This document shows positions 1 to 6,279 of a stretch of 17,050 nucleotides of DNA, one piece after another (position 1 is the stretch's first letter; every line of letters begins with the position of its first letter). The notes below the pieces were generated by a model. That model searched no databases, was not told the origin of the DNA, and saw only the letters and a list, made by a program, of their open reading frames with translations. The stretch lies in contig CAZYJR010000052.1 in NCBI GenBank assembly GCA_964647905.1, forward strand, positions 1 to 17,050, written 5' to 3'. The stretch is from CAZYJR01 sp964647905 (GTDB lineage: Bacteria > Desulfobacterota > DSM-4660 > Desulfatiglandales > HGW-15). The position numbers and the translations under genes were made by a program.

Positions 1-88
1 CCTGCGGGGACCAGTCCATTTCAAGAATGGGCGTCTTGATCTTGAGCCCGGTAATATCCCAGTTTTCAAACCACTTTTTGAACTTCAT
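1..88 (-). CDS. Partial small protein, function unknown (N-terminus only)
   Basis: Only the first 29 residues are inside the window; the gene runs off the left edge. They begin MKFKKWFENW and end near LEMDWSPQ. The start is well supported because GGAGG lies about 5 bases upstream of the ATG at 88. The pattern is a basic, Trp-rich start, then an L-K-I-K strand, then an L-E-M-D-W segment. It recalls N-termini of small uncharacterised bacterial proteins (W-F-x-x-W, then L-K-I, then L-E-x-x-W), but that is from memory and no function follows from it. AT-rich codons (AAA, TTT, ATT) are more frequent here than in the neighbouring genes. The upstream region holds a 12-bp palindrome and a poor promoter candidate. 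Confidence 0.6.
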   Translation of the reverse strand, partial: MKFKKWFENWDITGLKIKTPILEMDWSPQ

Positions 89-117
89 AGGCCCTCCAAC
101 ACGTGAGGTTCCCCCCA

Positions 118-129
118 TTGTCTAGACAA
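118..129. promoter_or_regulatory. Perfect 12-bp palindrome TTGTCTAGACAA, candidate operator
   Basis: TTGTCTAGACAA equals its own reverse complement. It lies about 30 bases upstream of the start codon at 88. On the minus strand it contains TAGACA, with CTTAAG 17 bases further upstream, a weak sigma-70-like arrangement. A palindrome over the probable -10 region of a gene is a usual place for a repressor site. The operator role is inferred from position only. Confidence 0.35.
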
Positions 130-158
130 AAAATGCCGAAACTTAAGCTCAGTGCAGC

Positions 159-214
159 GGGTTGGCCGAGCCGAGCGGAGCCCTTGCGGAGCTCAGGCGA
201 GGCGAGGCCAACCC
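159..214. repeat. Long imperfect inverted repeat / structured element between genes
   Basis: The outer arms are a perfect 9-bp inverted repeat: GGGTTGGCC at 159-167 and GGCCAACCC at 206-214. An inner stem pairs 170-176 (GCCGAGC) with 191-194 plus 196-198, with one bulged A at 195. The interior is built from CGAG/CGGAG-like units. The element lies 34 bases past the stop codon of the M16C peptidase gene, so it would be in that transcript's 3' end. No U-tract follows the stem directly on the minus strand; the T-run there begins about 20-25 bases later. It could be a REP-like element, a 3' stabiliser, or an atypical terminator. Confidence 0.5.
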
Positions 215-247
215 TTCCTCGTATTTCACCGAGCGCCGGTCCCGCCC

Positions 248-3166
248 CTAGAGCACGTCCCGTATCTCCAGCCACCCGGGCCTGGTCTCGCACGCCTCCT
301 CCATGGCCCGGCGCGAGCCCAGCACCTTTACCATGCCCGCGTCCCTGACGCCCTCCAGTATCCCGGCGAACTCGGTGAAATGGGCCCCGGTCGTACCCAG
401 GACCTGGTCGCGTATCTCCTGGAGCCCCTCCTCGGTTTGTCCTGTCAGACGCCTCAGCATGGAGATGTGGCCGGCCGCATCGGGCAGCTTGTGGCGGTCG
501 ATGTCCCCTATGGTCCCTATGACGGCCTTTTCCAGCTCCTCCTTGGAAATCGGGGATGAGCGGAGGAACTCCCCGCAGGAATCAAAGGCCTCCAGCGTCC
601 CGAGCAGGTTGGGGTCCCTGTAGGAGACGAAGGTAAGGCCCCCGGAGAGCCTGTCAATGTTGCAGAACGCGCCGTAGGCCCCGCCCTGCACCCTGATGCG
701 GTCCCAGAGCCATGCGTTTCTGAGGTGCCTGGTGATGACCAGGGCCGATCCGTGAAAGCGGTACCCGAGCCGGGCAAGAGAGGCCCCCTTGCCCACGTAG
801 TTGACTTGGGCCGGGATGGCCAGCCCTTCGAAACGGGGCGGATCCACCTGCTCCCAAATCCGGGGCCGCCGCTGCCCGAGCGGCAGCTCTTCCAGGAAGG
901 CCTCGATGCGCCTGCTGAGACCGGTCCGGTCCTTGCCGTCCGCCGTGGCGTTGACCACCATGGCGGAACGGTTCACCAGGCTGTGCCTCACCTCTTCCAG
1001 CGAGGCCAGTACCCGGGGCCAGTCCTCATCCATCAGGCGCGCCAGGCCCCTCAGGAAGAAGAGGTAGCTGAGCCCGCCGGTCACCTCCGCGGCCCAGTCT
1101 GCCTCTCCGAAATGCGCGCCCAGCCTGGCGGCCACGACCTGGTGCCCGGCTGGGACCAGGCGCTGCTCCTGGCGCGCCTTGGCCTGGAGCACGATCTGCC
1201 GGAACCGCTCCTTGTCGTCCAGTCTGACCCGGAGGAGGACATCGCGCAGGATATCCAGGAGGTCCTGGACCTTTTGGGTTATGGCCTTCCCCCTCAGGAA
1301 CATCCATGCAGCGCCCCTTGGGTCGGACTCTGATGCGGATGCAAAGAACGAGGCGTGTATCCCGCCCGTCTTGCGGCTGATCCGCTGGGTCAGGGTCACG
1401 TAGTCCTCCCTATCGGTGCCCATTTCCAACAGGGCGCGCCCGAAGAGACGGACATAGGGAAGGACCTCCGCCCGCAGGCCGTGCAGGTCGAAGCCAAGAT
1501 CCAGGTAGGTGATCCCGCCGGTGGCGAGATCATGGTACAGGACCTCCGTCCCACCGTGGTCTTCGGCCTCGATGGGGATCTTCTTGTTCTCCGGGTCCAG
1601 GTCCCGCAGGCCGAGCCTGGGGATGGACTCGAGCGCCTCGGGCGGGTCGGGCGTCTCCTGGAACCGCTTGAGCTCCTTGGTGCTCTTCACCGCCTCGGCC
1701 AGCCCCTCGGGACCCAAGGCCTCCCGGGCCTTTCGGATCCGCTCCCTCTCCTCTTCGGCCATTCTCCCGGCCAGGCCGGGATCGGGTTCGAGCAGGACCG
1801 TGGAGCGGTGAGGGTTTTCCAGGAGGCAGCTTCGTATGAGCCGCTGGAACCAGTCCGGCTCCCGGGTGATGCGCTCCTTGAGGGCGGCCAGAGGCCGTTC
1901 GAACGCCACCAGGGCCAGCGGGTCCCTGTCGTAGAGCGAGGTGCTCAGGGATCGCAGCATGAGGATGAGCCCCCTGGGATAGCCGCCGCTGTTGTTTTCC
2001 CTCAGCAGGAACTCCATGGTGTTGAGGGCCGCCTCCACGGTCAGGGGGTCCACCCCCTTGTCCGCGATCCCGCTCAGGGTGTCGCGGATCAGGTCTTCCA
2101 CCCGGCCGCTTTCCTGTATTCGGACTCCCTTGAGCCCCGTGGAGAAGAAATACTGGCGCAGCTCGGTCTCCATCCCCACTCCGGCCAGATCCTCGCCCAG
2201 GCCCGAGTCTATGAGGGCCTTTCTGAGGGGGGAGCCCGGCATGCCGAGGAGTATGAACTCCAGTGCGTTCAATCCCAGGGCCAGCTCGGGGGAAGGCTCG
2301 CCCGGCATCAGCCAGTTGACCGTGACCCGGCCCTGCGGCCCGCCTCCCTCGTCCCCGCCCGGATCGAAAGGCCTGGTTATGCGAAGCGGCCTTTCCAGGG
2401 CGGGCTGCAGGGGTATGCCGGAGTCTATTGCCAGCGGTTCGAAATCCCTGAGGTATTGATCGACCAGCTCCAGTCTCTTTTGCGGGTCGTCGTCTCCGTG
2501 AAAGAAGATGCGGGCGTTGGAAGGGTGGTAATACTTCCGGTGGAAGTCCTTGAACCGCTCATAGGTGAGCTCGGGTATGAACCTCGGGTCGCCTCCGGAG
2601 TCGAACCCGTACGGGGTGTCCGGGAACAGGGACCGCTGGCTGTACTCCGCGAGCAGGGAGTCGGGGGAGGAATAGGCCCCTTTCATCTCGTTGTACACCA
2701 CCCCCTTGTAGACCATGGGCCCTTCCCGGGACTCGGCCTCCAGGTGCCATCCCTCCTGGTGGAAGATCTCGCGTGTCAGGCGCGGGTGGAAGACCGCGTC
2801 CAAGTAAACGTCGATCAGGTTGTAGAAGTCCTGGACGTTTTGGCTGGCCACCGGGTAGCAGGTCTTGTCCGGGAAGGTCATGGCGTTCAGAAAGGTCTTG
2901 AGGGAGCCCTTGATCAGCTCGACAAAGGGCTCCTTGACCGGGTACTTGCGGGACCCGCAGAGGACCGAGTGCTCCAGGATGTGGGCCGCCCCGGTGGAGT
3001 CCACAGGGGGGGTCCTGAAGGTTATGCCGAAGACCTTGTTTTCGTCTTCGTTTATCAGGGAGAGGAGCTCGGCGCCGGTCCTCCTGTGGCGGTAGAGCTC
3101 CGCCTTGGTCTTGAGCTCCGGGATGTCCTGTTCGCGGACCGGTTCGAACCCATGGCTCGGATTCAT
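248..3166 (-). CDS. Presequence-protease-like zinc metallopeptidase, M16C family
   Basis: This is a 972-residue protein, the usual length for a single-chain M16C peptidase, which forms a closed chamber that degrades unfolded peptides. The inverted zinc motif HxxEH reads HILEH at residues 62-66. The likely third zinc ligand is Glu160 in NEMKGAYSS, about 95 residues later, the same spacing as in PreP enzymes. The context HILEHSVLCGS and the following KYPVKEPF region are typical of the PreP/Cym1 branch rather than insulinase or pitrilysin. The C-terminal part contains the M16C-associated region and a degenerate second peptidase half. No signal peptide is seen, so a cytoplasmic role in peptide turnover is likely. 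GGAGGT lies 6 bases before the ATG. It follows the NUDIX gene by 34 bases and is probably co-transcribed with it. The family call is firm; the physiological substrate is unknown. Confidence 0.93.
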   Translation of the reverse strand: MNPSHGFEPVREQDIPELKTKAELYRHRRTGAELLSLINEDENKVFGITFRTPPVDSTGAAHILEHSVLCGSRKYPVKEPFVELIKGSLKTFLNAMTFPDKTCYPVASQNVQDFYNLIDVYLDAVFHPRLTREIFHQEGWHLEAESREGPMVYKGVVYNEMKGAYSSPDSLLAEYSQRSLFPDTPYGFDSGGDPRFIPELTYERFKDFHRKYYHPSNARIFFHGDDDPQKRLELVDQYLRDFEPLAIDSGIPLQPALERPLRITRPFDPGGDEGGGPQGRVTVNWLMPGEPSPELALGLNALEFILLGMPGSPLRKALIDSGLGEDLAGVGMETELRQYFFSTGLKGVRIQESGRVEDLIRDTLSGIADKGVDPLTVEAALNTMEFLLRENNSGGYPRGLILMLRSLSTSLYDRDPLALVAFERPLAALKERITREPDWFQRLIRSCLLENPHRSTVLLEPDPGLAGRMAEEERERIRKAREALGPEGLAEAVKSTKELKRFQETPDPPEALESIPRLGLRDLDPENKKIPIEAEDHGGTEVLYHDLATGGITYLDLGFDLHGLRAEVLPYVRLFGRALLEMGTDREDYVTLTQRISRKTGGIHASFFASASESDPRGAAWMFLRGKAITQKVQDLLDILRDVLLRVRLDDKERFRQIVLQAKARQEQRLVPAGHQVVAARLGAHFGEADWAAEVTGGLSYLFFLRGLARLMDEDWPRVLASLEEVRHSLVNRSAMVVNATADGKDRTGLSRRIEAFLEELPLGQRRPRIWEQVDPPRFEGLAIPAQVNYVGKGASLARLGYRFHGSALVITRHLRNAWLWDRIRVQGGAYGAFCNIDRLSGGLTFVSYRDPNLLGTLEAFDSCGEFLRSSPISKEELEKAVIGTIGDIDRHKLPDAAGHISMLRRLTGQTEEGLQEIRDQVLGTTGAHFTEFAGILEGVRDAGMVKVLGSRRAMEEACETRPGWLEIRDVL

Positions 3167-3200
3167 AGTCAGACCTCCATTAAACTCGGTATCCGGATTT

Positions 3201-3794
3201 TCACTCGAGGGTGGATCGGCTGGGGCCGGGCTGCGGGACCGTCCCCGTTCCGAAGTCGGTCTCCATGTAAAGGCGGTAGAAGGCCGCCAAAACCAGGGCG
3301 TGACGGATCTCGCCCTGCCGGATCAATGCCGGGACCTCTGAGAGGGGGCGGATCACCACCTCTATGTCTTCCTTTTCGTCCTGGGACTGCTCTCCGGCCT
3401 CCCTGACGTCCAGGGCCAGGTAGGTATGGCAGCGGTTGTTCAGGATCGCGGGATTGGGGAACACGTAGCTCAAGGGCACCATCTCCCTCTCCCGAAAGCC
3501 GGTCTCCTCGTCCAGCTCTCGCCGGGCGGCCTCCTCGGGCGAATCCCCCGGCTCCACGATCCCGCCCGGGATCTCCAGGGTGGCCTCCCTTATCCCGTGG
3601 CGGTACTGGCGGATCAGTACGACTTCCTTGTTTGCCGTCAAGGGGATCACGTTCACCCAGTCGGTCGACTCGAGGATGTAGAAATCGTGGGCCTCGCCGG
3701 TCCTGGGCGACCGGGCCCGGTCGGTTCTCAGGCTGAAAATCCTATAGCTGCGATCCTGCTTGCTCCCCAGGATTTCCCAGGGTTTGGGCGCCAT
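3201..3794 (-). CDS. NUDIX hydrolase, ADP-ribose pyrophosphatase type
   Basis: The protein has 197 residues from the ATG at 3794, chosen because GAGGAG lies about 5 bases upstream; an in-frame TTG further upstream lacks such support. The Nudix box spans residues 78-100 (GGIVEPGDSPEEAARREL followed by DEETGF). It has the metal-binding R92-E93 and E96-E97, with Asp in place of the less critical first Glu. The surroundings (VVLIRQYRHGIREATLEIPGG before the box, FPNPAILNNRCHTYLA after it) match the ADP-ribose pyrophosphatase/NudF group, which splits ADP-ribose into AMP and ribose 5-phosphate. The exact substrate cannot be set from motifs alone. It lies 66 bases downstream of the helicase gene and has its own promoter candidate. 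Confidence 0.9.
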   Translation of the reverse strand: MAPKPWEILGSKQDRSYRIFSLRTDRARSPRTGEAHDFYILESTDWVNVIPLTANKEVVLIRQYRHGIREATLEIPGGIVEPGDSPEEAARRELDEETGFREREMVPLSYVFPNPAILNNRCHTYLALDVREAGEQSQDEKEDIEVVIRPLSEVPALIRQGEIRHALVLAAFYRLYMETDFGTGTVPQPGPSRSTLE

Positions 3795-3835
3795 TTGATC
3801 TCCTCGCTCCAGGACTCGGATGACCGGAGAGGGCA

Positions 3836-3864
3836 ACTATAGGGCAAAGGCGGTCCGGGTTCAA
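3836..3864 (-). promoter_or_regulatory. Candidate sigma-70 promoter for the NUDIX/M16C genes
   Basis: Read on the minus strand: TTGAAC, a 17-base spacer, then TATAGT. The -35 element overlaps the stop codon of the helicase gene (3861-3863). The -10 element lies about 40 bases before the NUDIX ATG. It would allow the NUDIX and peptidase genes to be expressed separately from the helicase. Confidence 0.5.
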
Positions 3865-5849
3865 GGCAAAACCCTTTGTTCGGCCATGTCTTCGCCCGGA
3901 ATGCGGTCCAGGAATTCCCTCACATCGGCCAGCTCATGGATCAGCGGCACGGGCGGGAGGCTCCTCAGGAAGTGGCGGCCGTAACGGCTGGCCACTATGC
4001 GCGCGTCCAGCACCGCCAAGACGCCCCTGTCCTTGCCGCTCCTTATCAGCCGCCCCAGGCCCTGCTTGAGGGCGATGATGGCGGAGGGGACCTGGTATTC
4101 CATGAACGGGTTCCCGCCCCTTTGACGCACGGCCTCGATTCGGGCCGCCACCAGGGGCTCGCCCGGGGACTCGAACGGGAGCTTGTCCACCACCAGGCAG
4201 CTCAAGGCCTCTCCGGGCACGTCCACTCCCTGCCAGAAGGAGCCGGTGGCCAGAAGGACCGAGTGGATGTCCTTGGAGAACCGCTCCAGGAGGACCGATC
4301 GCGGGGCCTCGCCCTGCCGGAAGACCGTGAAGGGCAGCTCGTCCTTTATCCTCTTGTAGGCCGCATCCAGGTTCTGATGGCTGGTGAAGAGGACCAGTGC
4401 CCGCCCCGATGTCAGTTCCAGGAGCTCAAGGATGCGCTCCGAGACCCTGTCCGGGAAGTCCCGCTGGTTGGGGAGGGGCAGGTCCCGGGGTACGTAGAGG
4501 ACCGCCTGGCTTTCGAAGTCGAAGTGTGAGGGGAATATCCCCTCCAGGGTCTCTTCCCGGTCCAGGCCCAGCCTGGAGCGGATGTACCCGAAGGTCCCGT
4601 TGGTCGAGAGGGTGGCCGAGGCGAGAATCACGGTCTCCAGGTTTTCATAGAGCTGCTCCCGGAGGGGCCCGGATACATCCAGGGGCGAGGCGTGGAGGAC
4701 CGCCCCCCTCTTTCGGCGCTCGTACCAGACCAGCCACCCGGGGTCCACGCATTCCAGGACCGCCTTCAGGGACCCGCTCAACTGAACGGCCCGGGAGTAG
4801 AACGCCTGGAGCCCCTTTTCATCCGGCAGCTCGGGCCCTAAGGCCTTTTCCAGCCTGCCCGTCTCCCCCTCCATCATGGAAAGGGGCCCCCGCCGCAGGG
4901 CCTCCCGGGTTTCCGGGTCCAAGAGGCCCCGCTCCGCCCGGGCCTCCAGGAGCCGCCTGATCCTCTCAGCAGCGCCCCGAACCACGGACGGCATGGGCTT
5001 GAGCTCCTTCCACCGCCCGCCTTGCCGCCCGCCCGCGCGCTCCAGGGCCTTTTCCGCCTCCGCGGCGAGATCGAAGAGCTGATTGGTGCTTATTCGCTCC
5101 CCGAAATAGGTCGTGGCGATGTCCTCCACGCCGTGGGCCTCGTCCAGGACCACCACCTGGGACCTGGGGATCACCTCGCCGAACCCTCCCCGCCTCACCA
5201 TCAGGTCGGCGAAAAACAGGTGGTGATTCACCACCAGCAGCCTGGCCGCTGCCGCCCTGGCCCTGAGGGCGTTCAGGAAGCAGTCTTCATGTCTGGGGCA
5301 CCTCGAGCCCAGGCACTGCTCAGAGGAGGAGGAGAGGCTCTCCCATATCGGATCGCCGTCGGGCAGCCACTCCAGCTCCGAGCGGTCCCCGAACTCGGTG
5401 CGGCCGATCCATTGGTCCAGCCTCCGGCGGAGCTCCATGAGGTCCTCGCCGAAGAGCCCCGGATCCGAGACCAGTTGGTGATAGCGGTGGAGGCAGAGGT
5501 AGTTCTTCCTGCCCTTCATGAGCATTGCGTCTATCTTCAGCCCGGCTGCCTCGGCCAGCAGGGGGATGTCCTTGTAGTATATCTGCTCCTGGAGGTTCTT
5601 CGTTCCCGTTGATACGACCGCCTTTTTCCCGGATAGCACCAGGGGAACGAGATAGCCGAGGGTCTTCCCAGTGCCTGTGCCGGCCTCTATGACCGCGTGG
5701 CGCTCCTCTTCCAGGGCGCGTGCGATCAGGCGGGCCATCTCCGTCTGGGACTCCCTGAACTCGAACCAGCCCCGCCTGGCCGACATCAGGCCGCCCGGGC
5801 CGAGCACGGCGCCGATCTTGGCGGCTATTCCGCCCATATCATCGACCAT
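3861..5849 (-). CDS. ATP-dependent DNA helicase, DinG/XPD-like with Fe-S cysteines
   Basis: This is a 662-residue superfamily 2 helicase. Walker A is EAGTGTGKT (residues 55-63), the Walker B/DEAH box is at 236-239, and the C-terminal motif VI is QGLGRLIRSG (596-605). Four cysteines (119, 179, 184, 190) lie between Walker A and DEAH, where XPD-like enzymes hold a 4Fe-4S cluster, as in DinG and YoaA. There is no N-terminal exonuclease domain, unlike the DinG of many Firmicutes. The family unwinds DNA with 5'-3' polarity and helps resolve R-loops or stalled forks. The start is uncertain: ATG 5849 has only a distant GGGGAG, and Met5 or Met22 are alternatives; the conserved part begins near residue 28. 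It is the first gene of a minus-strand cluster. A precise dinG versus yoaA assignment is not possible here. Confidence 0.92.
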   Translation of the reverse strand: MVDDMGGIAAKIGAVLGPGGLMSARRGWFEFRESQTEMARLIARALEEERHAVIEAGTGTGKTLGYLVPLVLSGKKAVVSTGTKNLQEQIYYKDIPLLAEAAGLKIDAMLMKGRKNYLCLHRYHQLVSDPGLFGEDLMELRRRLDQWIGRTEFGDRSELEWLPDGDPIWESLSSSSEQCLGSRCPRHEDCFLNALRARAAAARLLVVNHHLFFADLMVRRGGFGEVIPRSQVVVLDEAHGVEDIATTYFGERISTNQLFDLAAEAEKALERAGGRQGGRWKELKPMPSVVRGAAERIRRLLEARAERGLLDPETREALRRGPLSMMEGETGRLEKALGPELPDEKGLQAFYSRAVQLSGSLKAVLECVDPGWLVWYERRKRGAVLHASPLDVSGPLREQLYENLETVILASATLSTNGTFGYIRSRLGLDREETLEGIFPSHFDFESQAVLYVPRDLPLPNQRDFPDRVSERILELLELTSGRALVLFTSHQNLDAAYKRIKDELPFTVFRQGEAPRSVLLERFSKDIHSVLLATGSFWQGVDVPGEALSCLVVDKLPFESPGEPLVAARIEAVRQRGGNPFMEYQVPSAIIALKQGLGRLIRSGKDRGVLAVLDARIVASRYGRHFLRSLPPVPLIHELADVREFLDRIPGEDMAEQRVLP

Positions 5850-5918
5850 GGGCCGCGGCGGCTCCCCGGTCGGCGCACGATGGGGCGGGCGCGGGGCGCC
5901 GGAGAAGAAAGGACTGGT

Positions 5919-5948
5919 TTGCGGGAGGATGATAGGTTAACATATAAA
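5919..5948 (+). promoter_or_regulatory. Weak promoter candidate for the MoaD-like gene
   Basis: TTGCGG is followed after 18 bases by TATAAA, inside the only AT-rich patch of this divergent region (about 5930-5950). The same patch reads GGTTTATATGTTAACC on the minus strand and could also serve the helicase gene, for which no convincing -35/-10 pair was found. Confidence 0.3.
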
Positions 5949-5965
5949 CCATCTCCGTCGCGGCC

Positions 5966-5982
5966 CCGGCCCCCCGGGCCGG
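5966..5982 (+). other. GC-only hairpin in the leader of the MoaD-like gene
   Basis: CCGGCCC at 5966-5972 and GGGCCGG at 5976-5982 form a perfect 7-bp stem with a CCC loop, ending 18 bases before the start codon. It may affect translation or stability of the leader. In such GC-rich DNA a short stem of this kind can also arise by chance. Confidence 0.3.
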
Positions 5983-6000
5983 AGCGCATGAAGGCGTTTG

Positions 6001-6267
6001 ATGAAGATAAGACTCGGATCCACATACGCCGTTGGGAGCACCGGCCGCCTCGCGGGCGAGCCCGGACCGGGCGGGTATGCCCGGGTCACCCTGCCCGGCG
6101 GGGCCACCGTACACGACCTCTTGACGTCACTCCCGGCCTTGGGGCCGCCCGAGGCGTTCGACGACATCATGATCCACGTGTTCGTCAACGGGGGCCTTGT
6201 GGGGTTCGATCACCGGCTGAGCGAGGGCGACAAGGTGGACATACACATCCCGGTCTCGGGCGGCTGA
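6001..6267 (+). CDS. MoaD/ThiS-family ubiquitin-like sulfur carrier
   Basis: This is a small protein of 88 residues ending in Ser-Gly-Gly. The di-glycine tail is the site that is adenylated and thiocarboxylated in MoaD and ThiS. The fold signature is visible: an N-terminal strand MKIRLGSTYA, a helix after GATVHDLLTSL, the HVFVNG strand-turn, and LSEGDKVDIHIPVSGG at the end. Such proteins deliver sulfur for molybdopterin, tungstopterin or thiamine synthesis. No E1-like partner (MoeB/ThiF) and no other cofactor gene is in the window, so the pathway cannot be decided. The ATG at 6001 is preferred, with AAGG about 7 bases upstream; the preceding TTG is an alternative. The gene stands alone on the plus strand and its stop is only 12 bases from the end of the converging LysM gene. 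Confidence 0.85.
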   Translation: MKIRLGSTYAVGSTGRLAGEPGPGGYARVTLPGGATVHDLLTSLPALGPPEAFDDIMIHVFVNGGLVGFDHRLSEGDKVDIHIPVSGG

Positions 6268-6279
6268 GCGCGCCGTCCC

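Noticed and set aside
1355..3406. A long open frame on the plus strand, opposite the M16C peptidase gene
   Set aside because: It lies antisense to a clearly conserved protein; GC-rich DNA with few stop codons gives such open frames. The translation has no recognisable motifs.
5930..5950. GGTT...AACC inverted repeat around the AT-rich patch as an operator
   Set aside because: Only four bases per arm pair, so it is not convincing as a regulatory site.
6268..6279. Bidirectional terminator between the MoaD-like and LysM genes
   Set aside because: Only 12 bases separate the two stops and no hairpin with a T-run is visible; the same holds for the 6 bases between ftsY and the radical SAM gene.
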